Shown here: one piece after another, positions 47,276 through 57,079 of the stretch | Layout of the letters: every line of letters starts with the position of its first letter | How positions within the stretch are numbered: position 1 is the stretch's first letter | From: Isoetes taiwanensis | Lineage: Eukaryota; Streptophyta; Lycopodiopsida; Isoetales; Isoetaceae | Assembly: GCA_021234155.1 (NCBI GenBank) | Contig: JAJEKV010000053.1 | Location: 1,315,307-1,379,306 of the forward strand | DNA: 64,000 nt | Direction: 5' to 3' | Program-made: the position numbers and the translations under genes | Notes under the pieces: generated by a model | The model's input: the letters and a program-made list of their open reading frames with translations, nothing else | Told to the model about the DNA's origin: nothing | The model's database searches: none

Positions 47276-48020
47276 CAGAAGTCAGAGCCGCGGATTTCGC
47301 TGCTCGAAATCATAGCACCGCCAAACACTAACGCCAGTAGTACCTGTAGTTAGGAAGAGGCTAAGTTGATGTGTTGTCAGTCCTCTTTGATGTTTGATTG
47401 ATCTGTTAGGTTAAATTAAGAAGTTACAGCTTTAAAGAAGATAGGGCGAATCGAGGGCCCAAGATTGGAGGAGTTGTAAATGTCGGGTAGCTCGATGATG
47501 GAGGAAGTGGTTCCATTGGACCCGGGTACTCAAATTACCCCTAGAATAGTCGCTCCCAGCGAAAACGGTCAAGGACAGGCCCAAAACCAACCGGCCGCCA
47601 GCTTGCTTTTTGCCGCCTTGCAGTCATCGTAGAAGAGCCGGAATGTTGTCGGGCTACCGACCAGTCAGACCCGAAAGTCAACGCTGGCCCGCCAGTCAAC
47701 TCCGGCCGCTTGCTTTTCGGCGATCCCCACCGAGGCGGAGCACGATAATGCAACCCGCCCGGCCAGTATCGACCTCTCGTGTATTTCCTCACCAGATAAT
47801 TATTTTTTTTAATAATAAAATTTGAAAGTTAACAGAAAAATTTTAAAATTTCAAAAGTTAACGGGCCGCTTAACGAATTCTTCTTGTCATTTGTTTTTGC
47901 CCCCTCTTGGCTTCGACCGCCAGAGCCACCACTTCATCGCCACCGTGACTTGACATTGCTTTGACCTTGAGGAACTTTAGCGCCTCCCTTGCCGCTTCTT
48001 CCGCCACCAGCGCCTCACAC
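47276..48020 (+). other. Gypsy internal leader region
   Basis: Sequence after the 5' LTR copy. Neither a tRNA primer-binding site of the initiator-Met type (TGGTATCAGAGC) nor a clear gene was found. There is an A-rich run near 47805-47860. Confidence 0.4.
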
Positions 48021-48049
48021 AGCTATGGCTATCACAAAGAGTGCCCCCT

Positions 48050-48654
48050 GACCCGGCTACTTTGAGCATCGTGGAGATTTACGCCATGATCGCCAAGCAC
48101 ATGGCTACGCACCCTACCTTTATTGACATACTTAAAGATGAGCCGGTAAATAGGTTTGAGAACAACGATAGATTCCCCTATCCTATCTATCACTTCTCGA
48201 GCCATTCTTGATCCCGCTGAACCTTCGCCCGACTCTCTCTTATACCATTGTTGAGCAACCTGACATGGTCATGATGCTCATTAAATTCTACCCTCCCGAG
48301 CAGGAAGGCCATACTGAGGAGGAAGACATCAGGACAGAGGCCGACCGTGTCAGGGGTTTGGCTAGAGAGGATGATCATCGGGAGATCGAGCGGGCAGATA
48401 CGGCGGCCCGGGGAAGGGAATACAGGTATCTCGGGGACGGCTTTGCCGTCATTGATGGCAGAGCCATTGAGGTTCCCCCATACCGCTGGCATGAGGGTTC
48501 CAGCAGTTTCATATGGGGAGAAATCCCCGATATCAGCATAGACTATCTGTCAACCATTCAGATAGACATGGGTTTGCAATTACGCCGGTACCAAGCTGAA
48601 CTAAGTCACCGTGATGCAGCCTTCAGCCTTTGCTCGGGATTCAAGAAGATCTGA
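48050..48654 (+). pseudogene. Unidentified reading frame inside the Gypsy element
   Basis: Two adjoining frames look like one broken protein. About 48059-48210 encodes LSIVEIYAMIAKHMATHPTF and a DRFPYPIYHFSSHS stretch. The 148-codon frame 48208-48654 encodes PLNLRPTLSYTIVEQPDMVM, an acidic/charged middle (about 48300-48420), then VPPYRWHEGSSSFIWGEIPD and a SGFKKI end. I recognise no family. It is in the same frame as the first part of the histone-like segment that follows, with several stops between, so a former fusion is possible but unproven. Confidence 0.4.
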
Positions 48655-48960
48655 GGAGAGTCCCGAGGAACGGGGAGAAGCTCGAACAGGAGGGAGAGGG
48701 ATCGGGTAAGACCAGCAGGACCAACAAGATGAAGGGAGACGGGGAGTGGGGTCGGCCCAATCCCCGACGCATGTCACCGCTAAGCACCGGAGGAAAGGGT
48801 TAGCCCAAAGACCGGGCACAAGATAAAGAGAAACTAAAGACCGCCGGGGCTTTTGAAAGAAGACGAGCTCCGACCGAGGCGCCAGCTGGTGGATAACCCG
48901 CACGGCCATGTTAGCTAAGACGGTGCCAAAAGACCGACGGGCCGCCCAAAAACCTCCCCA

Positions 48961-49262
48961 CGTAGGAAGCCTCATAGGTACCCCCTACCGCGGGTCTTTA
49001 AGGAAATCCGCAGTTCCGTAAGTCCACGCAGCCTTCCGACACGGAAGCTACCCTTCCAGAGGCCGGTAATGAGAGATCGCCAGCCAGCTCAAGACCCACT
49101 CCCGCTTCCGCACCTTTGCAATTTTGGCACTCCAAGAGGTCACCGGCCTACTTGGTGGCACTTTTTGGTGACGCCAATCTTTGCGCGATTCACGCAAAGA
49201 GGGTAACCATAATGCCTAAGGATTTGGCCCTCGCCCGCAGGATTCGGGGGGAGCATCCTTAG
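48961..49262 (+). pseudogene. Histone H3-fold pseudogene
   Basis: Three frames in series spell most of the H3 core. Frame 1 from 48961: [19 protein letters not shown], then TRKLPFQR (the H3 KPHR...REIR and RKLPFQR landmarks). After a shift near 49070: [20 protein letters not shown] (the alpha-1 to alpha-2 region). After another shift near 49145: [19 protein letters not shown], then [19 protein letters not shown] and TAG at 49260-49262. The C-terminal block is nearly the canonical H3 sequence. A basic stretch upstream (KRPTGRPKTSPRRK) could be a remnant tail, but the canonical N-terminal tail was not found. It is dead as written unless the two shifts are assembly errors. A histone gene inside a Gypsy interior is unexpected. 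Confidence 0.85.
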
Positions 49263-49371
49263 CATCTTTGCGGGACTCCGCATTGTAAATATTTTCTTGT
49301 GATATTTAATAAAAACTTTTATTCCATATTAACAGTTTAATTATTTTATGTTAAATATGAAACCCAATGCT

Positions 49372-49458
49372 GACGTCAGCCTCAATAAAAGGAGTTAAAA
49401 AGGGACTTTTAAAGTTTATTTCAAATGTTTCTTTTCCTCTCTCCTCCCTTCTAGCGCC
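49372..49458 (+). promoter_or_regulatory. Promoter-like segment before the 462-codon ORF
   Basis: It has TGACGTCA inside the palindrome GCTGACGTCAGC (a bZIP-type site; ACGTCA is also the plant histone-promoter hexamer). A TATA-like CAATAAAAGG follows about 10 bp later. Near the ATG is a pyrimidine-rich run ending TTCTAG, which could be a 3' splice acceptor, and a strong start context GCGCCATGGCT. All of this is sequence pattern only. Confidence 0.4.
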
Positions 49459-50847
49459 ATGGCTGCCGCCAACCTTGTTGCTTGGTACCATGACGGAGAG
49501 CAATGGGATCCGCAAGTCCCTTTTGACCTGCTGCGACCTTTCCTATGCCAACGCCTAGAACTCCTCGCCAATATGCAGAGGCACCCGGATTACGCCGGAT
49601 TCTTCGACTTCTACCTAGAGGAAATGCTTCCTCTGTGTATTCCTTTCGGGGATCCTCCCCAGCTGTATCTGGAGCGGGAGGTAGTACGGGAGATGTTAGG
49701 CGGGGACACCCATGCTTATGATGTCCTGAAGGGGAAGCTCCGATGGGGTAAACACTTGCCTGTGGTCCAGCATCAGGGGCGGCAATATCTGGAAGTTACT
49801 TTCGCCCTAGCCATCCTCATGGACCAATACGTCGAGGATGAAACTTTGCCTGCAGAAAAAGGCAAACTGCCAGAGTCTTCTGAGGAGGGGGAAGACGAGC
49901 ATATAGGAATGGGCGACTTTGCCCGTTGGAAACAGTTAGCGGAGGAGTTGCCACCGCGCCGTGAACAAGCTATAGGCTTGTCAGGATTAGACGGCCTTCC
50001 AGTTATCTATCACCAAGGGCAAGAGTACCTTCTCTTGGATGATATTATCTGGACGTATCACATGGTGGCCGGATTTCGGCGCAAGCGCAAAGACCATGTA
50101 CTTTATGAGCTTGCGGAATACTGTATGGACGATTTTATTGACTTCACTTCTACTGAGCTTCCTCCAGAGGTGCAGCAGCTGCTCCAGTTCCGCCAAGAGA
50201 CCATAGAGCCGGCAGAGACTCTATTACGTCTTCGGGACTTCGTGATGCAGGAGCCGGCCTCGCAGCCTTCACCGGATGCCTTCACGGCTATGGGACCTCA
50301 CGTCCCAAACATTAACATGGTTGAGGTCCCCTCCGACTCGGATGACGAGGGAGAGGATTTATATCATAATCCTGCGCATAAGAAGGAGGAGCAACAGGAA
50401 CTTAGGGAGGAAGAAGTCCCCATGGACTTGGATAAGGAAGTGGCTACATCCGAGACCCCGCAAGGGAAGGTGCTGGGTAACCACCTCACCCGTTTCTTTT
50501 TGTCAGCCTTCCGACAGGGGCAAGTCCTTTTTATAGCCCGAGATCTAGGGCCAGAGGCTGAAGCTTCATGGTGGGCTCTCCGCGTTTCTCTACACCGGGC
50601 CGCCACAAGAAGCTTCCCTATCGTGACGCTTACTTATGTACTGCGGCGACGGGATCTTGCCCCTCGACGGCCTTGGGTCGATATATGTGCGCCTTTGATG
50701 ATCCTCACGGCAGCCCCATTGGCCATTGCCTATCCACCGGAGGTTGCATCTATTGCGGCTGCCACAAAAGAGACCCCGGGTGACTCTCACAAGACACCGA
50801 CCGCCTCCACCACCTCCTCGGGCCACGGATGGAGAGGGAGGACCTAG
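49459..50847 (+). CDS. Intact 462-residue ORF of unknown function
   Basis: No family is recognised. The frame is fully open although the retrotransposon genes around it are riddled with breaks. The start ATG has a strong plant context. Residues 98-116 (KHLPVVQHQGRQYLEVTFA) and 178-196 (DGLPVIYHQGQEYLLLDDI) form an internal repeat, each followed by an aliphatic helix-like segment, which suggests a duplicated small domain. Acidic low-complexity stretches lie at about 127-148 and 299-337 (SDSDDEGED; KKEEQQELREEE). The C-terminal part (about 345-440) is mixed, with a hydrophobic segment near 419-437 and a Thr/Ser-rich end. No signal peptide, CCHC knuckle, protease or RT motif is present, so it is not ordinary gag or pol. 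It could be an extra retroelement ORF, a captured host gene, or a host gene that predates the insertion. Confidence 0.65.
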   Translation: MAAANLVAWYHDGEQWDPQVPFDLLRPFLCQRLELLANMQRHPDYAGFFDFYLEEMLPLCIPFGDPPQLYLEREVVREMLGGDTHAYDVLKGKLRWGKHLPVVQHQGRQYLEVTFALAILMDQYVEDETLPAEKGKLPESSEEGEDEHIGMGDFARWKQLAEELPPRREQAIGLSGLDGLPVIYHQGQEYLLLDDIIWTYHMVAGFRRKRKDHVLYELAEYCMDDFIDFTSTELPPEVQQLLQFRQETIEPAETLLRLRDFVMQEPASQPSPDAFTAMGPHVPNINMVEVPSDSDDEGEDLYHNPAHKKEEQQELREEEVPMDLDKEVATSETPQGKVLGNHLTRFFLSAFRQGQVLFIARDLGPEAEASWWALRVSLHRAATRSFPIVTLTYVLRRRDLAPRRPWVDICAPLMILTAAPLAIAYPPEVASIAAATKETPGDSHKTPTASTTSSGHGWRGRT

Positions 50848-52199
50848 CTCCCCGAACTAATTGTGCTACGATTTTCATATTATGCGTGATTGTGAGATTT
50901 TGATTGGCAAATGTCTTAGCCGTGTTATAATATGATGTACCTTATTTCTTTACTAAATACGCCATCGCCTTAATGAGTATAAGTGAATTGTTTTTTTTTT
51001 CATGACGCCCTTTCAAAGTATTAGCGTTTAAGAATATAGTGGAAGTACAAAATGTTCTATATTCATTCCAACTATCTTGCGTAAGAGACCCTTTGGGAAT
51101 ATGAGGAGAGGATTACCGACATGGTTAGGAGGGATGATCCCACCACCGTGAGCGTGACTATGGCCAGAGATATGGCGAATATCCCGAATGGGATGAAGGC
51201 TATGAGATGGAACCCCACCACCGTGAGAACCCTATGATGCCGACAAAGGGTTGGAGATAGTTAACATCCTTAGGGGACAGAGCTTTTGAGGACCCGGGTT
51301 GACCCCGCCGCCGCACTGGGACTATTGGAGTATGAGCGTGCACGAGGCTTTCGAGGACGCCAATGACCACCGGGGGCAACTCTTCTATGCTTTGGCGGGC
51401 TTTTCAATCTTCTTATTGTAAGCCCAACATGGGAATACCAACCAAAGATTGTCCAAGCCCGGCACGCCACAAGCTCGTTAGGGTCAGACGGGAGAGTGTC
51501 CGCTACTCGATCCTGTACCCCTTTGCGAACCCCTAGGCTTGGTCCCACAAGTTATGTGTTTTTGTTGTTGTTACGTTGTGTGCCAGTAGAACTTTAAAAA
51601 CTTCCACTGTATAATACCTCCTTCTGTGCCAACCCATGTACCAATCAACTTGTTGTTATACTCAACTTGAATGAAATGAAACATCAGTTTCTATTTGTAC
51701 TTTTTCTTGTCATCACGCCGCCAATTGTTGTCTAAATCAAATTGTATGTTATTGAATGTCCGCTATGCTTCCATGAATGCTCGATATAGACGGTGCTCGT
51801 GAACGCCGCTTAAGTGACACCCTCCAACGCCAGAGGGTCGACTCTGAATCAGAACCGATGTTAATGAAAAGGCGCTAGGGCTAATTATGTGCCTATGTAT
51901 TGCATGCCAACCCACCACAACAAACCTGTGAGGATGGACCGAGTTACCTCCGCTACCACCGAAGTCCACTGCACAAATGTAGCCCATCTCCCCCGAGCTA
52001 GTCCCGGTACCCGCAAGGAGGAGGCCTCATGCTAAGCTGCCACCGGTTCCTCTAAAGATAGTGCCACTTCCTCACGATCAACCACTCCCGTATCTTCTGG
52101 GTTCATCGGTATCAGCCGGTGACCATGCAAAGCCGAGACAAAGAGTACCGTAAGACTCCGTTGATACAACTATAACAAGTATATGGAAGAATAGGAAAT
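50848..52199 (+). other. Gypsy interior, probable decayed 5' part of gag
   Basis: No intact frame. Weak coding-like pieces (for example near 51118-51240) are consistent with decayed gag. Nothing can be assigned firmly. Confidence 0.35.
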
Positions 52200-52960
52200 T
52201 GGCCCAATTTGATGGGAAATCCCGAGAGGCGCCTAAACGCCAAGTCCCGGGTTGGATGAGATGAAGGAGTTTGGGAAGTCTTACGGAATGACGGAGAAAG
52301 ATACAGAAAAGGTTGCCACCACCAACCTTAGTGAGCCTCCTGTATTTGGTGGAAGGGCTATGCGAGCCAAGCATTTGGACAGAGCAAAAGTGCTTCAGGA
52401 AGTTTGCCAAGGCTTTTAAGTCGCATTATGTGCCCCGTCGCGCATAAAATGCCAACAGATCCAAACCTTTTATAGGTTAGAAACGTATGGGTATGTCTGC
52501 TCAGCCTACACGGATGAGTTTATGCGCTTGAGACCAGATGTACCGTATGAATGAGAAAAGGGCAAAGTGAGGGCTATATTGAAGGATTGGCACCATCAAT
52601 CAAACGGATGGTTAAGGCCATAGACCCAAAATCAGGCAGCAGGGCAGAGGCTAAAGCATTGAGCCTCGAGGAGGACACGCCAAAGAACCAAGATTCACGC
52701 CCCGCCTTTACTCAAGCAGCCCACGGCCGGCCCACACCTTTACAAACCCCGGCCCCCAAGTCCTGGGCCCTCTCGCCAACTCTTATGGCCAGCCAGAAAG
52801 AAGGTTACCTTTAGTGCCTGATAAGCGTAACAATGCCGAAGTAAGGAAGTTCGAACCTCTTACAGCCTATTCCTAAAGAGGCCCGTGAACAGCCCGCCGA
52901 GATAAGGCATGCTACAGATGGGGGAGGAGGCCGGACACTTCATGCAAATTGTCCTTATGT
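52200..52960 (+). pseudogene. Gypsy gag relic
   Basis: Frames near 52400-52620 match the general Ty3/Gypsy capsid pattern: KAFKSHYVPRRA, then DEFMRL, and GYIEGLAPSIKRMVKAIDPK (52570-52630), the usual F..GL.P.IR..V region. A zinc-knuckle remnant lies near 52905-52950 (CYRWG... with GHF...C in a shifted frame; one knuckle Cys is replaced by Trp). Several frameshifts are present. Confidence 0.65.
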
Positions 52961-53099
52961 CACGCAGACGCCTACCGGGTCATGGCCGACCTCGATTGGG
53001 ATGATCTCAAAAACACAACCCAACCGAGGAGGAGGAGGCTCCCCGACACGCTCACGGGCGGCCTCATATCCTTGCAGCTTATAGAAACCGGTAATGCCG

Positions 53100-53460
53100 A
53101 AAAGTCAACCTTCCGCTCATATTTCTACCATAGGCCAAGTAGACAGGAAGCCTTTTGTAATTTTATGGACACGGGAAGTACACATAATTTTGCTTCCTAG
53201 GATGGCCCATGTCTTACGCCTAGAAACATTAAGGTCCCGGCCCGAGACCTCGCCACTCTAGCTAGTGGTAAAGTCGCATACCCATGGTCGCCGTGATCAA
53301 TCTCAACATGCAACTCCTGCACCGCTGCTTTAGGGGCTGAATTGATGGATATTGGCAAATATGACCTCATTGTTGGTATGGAATTCCCGGCATCCGCAAA
53401 AGCCAACATAGATCATGAAGAAGAGGGAAGTTACCTTCAATGCAAATTTTAATGGAGCTC
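53100..53460 (+). pseudogene. Gypsy aspartic protease relic
   Basis: FMDTGSTHNFAS (53161-53197) holds the D-T/S-G catalytic triad context of retropepsins. The frame stops at once, and downstream IGKYDLIVGMEF (about 53350-53385) matches the later conserved block (the usual form is YDVILGMDWL). It would process the polyprotein; here it is broken. Confidence 0.8.
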
Positions 53461-53859
53461 GCTGCGAATCAAGTAAAGGTGAACCTCTCCACCCAATCCC
53501 GCAGCCTATGTCCATCGTGCGCTTAGATAAAGCTATACACAAGGAAAAGCTCCTTTGCATCGTTATGCTTGCTTCCATCGAAATCGATGCTAAGCAAAAA
53601 CAAGTAATCGACGCCCCCCGAGGGGATTGCTAATCTTCTCCGCTGAATTTGGTGATCTTTTTCCTGATGAGATTCTCAAGCTTCCTCCTTTAGAGGGGTG
53701 GAATATGAAATAGCTTTAGAACCAGGTACCAAGCCTACCAAAGAAGGTTCAGCATCGTATGAGTCCTCCGCAATGGCGTAACTTAAGAAGCAACTTCAGA
53801 GCTATTAAACCTAGGTTTCATCCTACCTAGTGTTTTCGCCTTTTGGCTTCTATTCTCTT

Positions 53860-54470
53860 TGTTAAGAAAAAGGACGGCTCATGAGGATGTGTATTGATTA
53901 CCGACAACTTAACAAGCATACCATCAAGAATCGCTATGCTTTGCCTAGGGCGCATGACCTAATGGATCGCCACAAGGGGCTAAGTATTTCTCAAAGATTG
54001 ATCTTTGCCCGATACCATCGATAAGGATCAAGGAGGAGGACATCCATAAATCAGCTTTTCGACTAGGTATGGGCATTATGAATTTACGCTATGCCTTTTG
54101 GATTAACTAATGCCCCAAAGAACATTTATGCGACTAATGAATGATGTCTTCCCGACAATACTTGGATGATTTTGTTGTTATTTTCTTTGATGACATTCTC
54201 ATCTATAGTAAGACCCTTTGAAGAACATGAGAAACATCTTAGATTGGCCCTACAAAAGCCGAGACGCCATCAACTCTATGCCAAGTTCTCTAAGTGCAAG
54301 TTCGCCAATTCGGTTAGGTTGATTACTTAGGCCATATCATTTCCGTAGAGGGGAATTGCTACAGCACTCCGCAAAAGATAGAGGCCGGAAGGGAATGGCC
54401 TATTCCAGGAATGTTTCCAAACCGCAGCCTTCTTGGGATTAGCGGATATTACCGAAATTTGTAAAGGATT
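53860..54470 (+). pseudogene. Gypsy reverse transcriptase relic
   Basis: MRMCIDYRQLNKHTIKNRYA (about 53881-53945) is the hallmark N-terminal RT block. Further on come YAMPFGLTNAPK (about 54092-54125), then FFDDILIYS (the YLDD region, about 54185-54215) with the first Asp retained, and LYAKFSKCKF (about 54280). The frame changes between most blocks, so it is inactive. Confidence 0.88.
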
Positions 54471-54629
54471 TTGCAAAGATTGCAGCTCCTCTTACAAATC
54501 TCACCAAGTAGGAAAAGGTGAAAGATTGGATGGAGCAATCGAAGACGAAGGTCCAAAGAAAAGCTTCCGGCAGCCTTAAGGATGCCCCTCACATCAGCAT
54601 CTCGGGCCTCACGCACCCGATCCCCGATC

Positions 54630-54970
54630 AGATAAGCTAGTGGCAACAGATGCTAGCAAAATTGCCACCGGTGGGGTCCTAATGCAGAGGAGGGGAGAGT
54701 TATTACTTATGACTCAAAGAAAAAATGAACGAGACAGAGCAACGGTATCCTACCAATGATCGTGAATTATTAGCCGCTGTCCTGCCCCCCCGAATATGGA
54801 GACACTACCTTCTTGGTAGAAGGTTCCAATTGGATACCGATCATCAAAGTCTCCGCTATTTATTCACCCACCAAATCTTAATCTCCGCCAAAGAAGATGG
54901 ATGGAATTCTTGGAGGAGTATGATTTCAGATTATGTACAAGCCCCGGCAAGCACAACGCGGTTATGATGC
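54630..54970 (+). pseudogene. Gypsy RNase H relic
   Basis: KLVATDASKIATGGVLMQ (about 54635-54685) contains the first catalytic Asp. ETEQRYPTNDRELLAAV with IWRHYLLGRRFQLDTDHQSL (54725-54855) is the long conserved RNase H block. A degraded end near 54940 recalls the usual KPGKHN(V)VADALSR motif. Confidence 0.88.
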
Positions 54971-55139
54971 ATTGTCACGCCATCCCTTGGTGACCCGCCC
55001 CATTGCAATGCCATTTCTACGCTTACCAAAGAGTTTGGCAAACGATAGAGCGTAGACCTTGGCCACGGATCCGAATTCCCGTGACATTTGGGATAGTTTG
55101 GCTAAAGAAGCTCGCACGGATGCAGAGATGCGACGCTTT

Positions 55140-56222
55140 TCGCGCCTATAAGAAGGAGGGCAACTTATTGTATCACAAGGATAAGTTGTGTGTACCGCAG
55201 ACTTCGTGAGTACGGAAACTCATTCTTCATGACACGCATAATAGCCCTATAGCCGACACGCAGGTTTATGAAAACCTACTTTAAGATTCGCTCCAGCCTA
55301 TTTCGCCTTCTATGAAGAAGGACATTGCCGATATATTAGGCGTTGTCGTATGCCACCAGACTAAAAGGTAATCAGCTTAAGAATCCTGTGAGCTACAACC
55401 TCTGGATGTGCCCAACGCCAAATGGGAAGTAATAACCATGGATTTCATTGTGGGCCTTCCAAGAACTCTCCGAGGATATGATGCCTTAATGGTTGTGGTC
55501 GACAAATTGTCCAAAATGGCTCATTTCTTGCCATGCCGCACTACCTGATACGCCTTTTGATATCGCTTCCTCTTTTCCAAGGAAATCTTCGATTACACCT
55601 GAATGCCACGAGTAATTGTGTCGGATAGGGATCCCAAATTTGTGAGCGCATTCTGGAAAGATTTCTTTACCACCATTCAGACCAAGCTTGCTATGAGCAC
55701 AACATATCATCCTCAAATAGATGGCCAAACAGAGCGGACCAATCGCATTATAGAGGATATGCTAAGAAGTTATGTGTGGAGTAAGCAATCACAATGGGCT
55801 GACTATATTTATCTGGTCGAGTTTGCTTATAATAGCATGAAACAGGAATCTTCCAGGATGTCTCCCTTTATGATAAATTATGGTTACCAATGCCTCACCC
55901 CAGATACATGGCATAACCCCGTCTCTAAAGTAGAGGTTTCAACAACTCCTCTTAGAGATGCAAGTGCCGGTCGGCTAGAAGTTCGTGGTTATTTATTATC
56001 GCGACGCAAATGCCGAAGAGTGTGGCCGACAAAACACGTAACCCCACGCATTTTCCAGGTGGGCTTAATTCTGGTTTGGCTTAAGATTAAAGTGAAACAA
56101 GCCAAGCTTAAGATTGGCAACCGCAAGAAGTTGGCACCCGATGGGCTGGACCATTCAAGATTATTGACCGTGGTTGGAGAGCGCATATCGCTTTGGATTT
56201 GCCGCCCGCTTGAAGATCCATA
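55140..56222 (+). pseudogene. Gypsy integrase relic with GPF module
   Basis: The zinc-binding N-terminus is degraded (YHKDKLCVPQTS near 55170; CHQTKR near 55350). The core starts [20 protein letters not shown] (55430-55490), followed by the [14 protein letters not shown] segment. The frame at 55603-56223 holds VIVSDRDPKFVSAFWKDFF, then TYHPQIDGQTERTNRIIEDM. Together these give the D-D-E catalytic set, with shifts between the first D and the rest. A GPF(K)IIDR motif near 56150 and ARLKIHKVF near 56205 mark the C-terminal module that precedes the chromodomain. Confidence 0.9.
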
Positions 56223-56224
56223 AA

Positions 56225-56452
56225 GTCTTTTCACGTGAGTCTTCTCAAGCAACACACCCTCGATCCAGAGGAGGTTTTAGACACCCCAACCCTCCTAGAA
56301 ATGACAGAGGAGCAACTCGAGATAGTCCCCAAGCTCTTCTTGATCGAAAGCTTACAAAACAAACCAAAAGGACTCAAATGTTGCAATACTTGGTTAAGGG
56401 GAAACACTTACCACTTGAGGATGCTACGCGGGTGATGAAGATAGACCTTTGA
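56225..56452 (+). pseudogene. Chromodomain relic at the integrase C-terminus
   Basis: VSLLKQHTLDPEEV (56235 on) is the standard lead into the chromodomain of plant chromoviruses. Shifted frames then give VPKLFLIESL and RTQMLQYLVKGKHLPLEDAT (56370-56430), recalling the YLVKWKG(L)P..EATWE pattern with the Trp after YLVK replaced by Gly. Chromodomains steer chromovirus insertion to heterochromatin. This assigns the element to the chromovirus branch. Confidence 0.75.
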
Positions 56453-57063
56453 TAAGCACTATCCCACTTCATGGAATCTCAAGGTCGCACCATCAACGAT
56501 GCGATCAACCCCGCCTCCGGCCGCAGAAGTGCAAGACTTGTGTCGCCAAGAAGTATGTGGAACACGGTAGATGCATCATAGTTGATAATAGTTACCAATG
56601 ATGGGATCACCTTCGTTCCCTAGGACGGGTGTAATCAATAATGTGGACATGACCACTAACCGCTTGGAAACCATGTAGTATAGTTTTATTTATTTTTTTC
56701 ATTTTTCATATAGGGTGGTCCCTTTAACCACAACCTACTCACACTATCTACATACCGATGTATTGACATGTGCAAAGCCGAGCAAGACGTGACCTGCCCA
56801 TGTATAGAGGGTTGCTCATGACCCGATTTGTCTACTTTTATTTTGTCTACATGTTTTGTTCTTGTGCTACTCGATGTTGATATTGGACTTCGGTCCTTGA
56901 ACTTTTTTTTCAATCACCATAATCATGTGCAATGCACCTCCTGCTTAAACTGCTTTTAAACTTTAAAGTTTTAATATATTATCTTCGAAAAATAAGGAAT
57001 TACCTTCCTTCATAATGTGTTTTGCTATGCTTTATCTAAACCCAATGCCGAGGACAATTAATT

Positions 57064-57079
57064 CTAAGGAGGGGGAGAA
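57064..57079 (+). other. Polypurine tract and 3' LTR start
   Basis: AAGGAGGGGGAGAA lies immediately before TGTGACGC, the classic second-strand primer site and LTR start of plant chromoviruses. Confidence 0.75.

Noticed and set aside
46312-47353. Several open frames on both strands of the 5' LTR (and the matching ones in the 3' LTR)
   Set aside because: They lie wholly in LTR sequence, are not preserved between the two copies and show no domain.
48740-48960. N-terminal tail of the histone-like sequence, including an STGGK-like string near 48780
   Set aside because: The match is short, contains stops, and its spacing does not fit an H3 tail, so only the core domain is annotated.
48050-50847. 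Idea that the histone-like and unknown ORFs are an inserted large DNA virus fragment
   Set aside because: No capsid, polymerase or other viral hallmark gene was seen, and the flanks are clearly a Ty3/Gypsy element.
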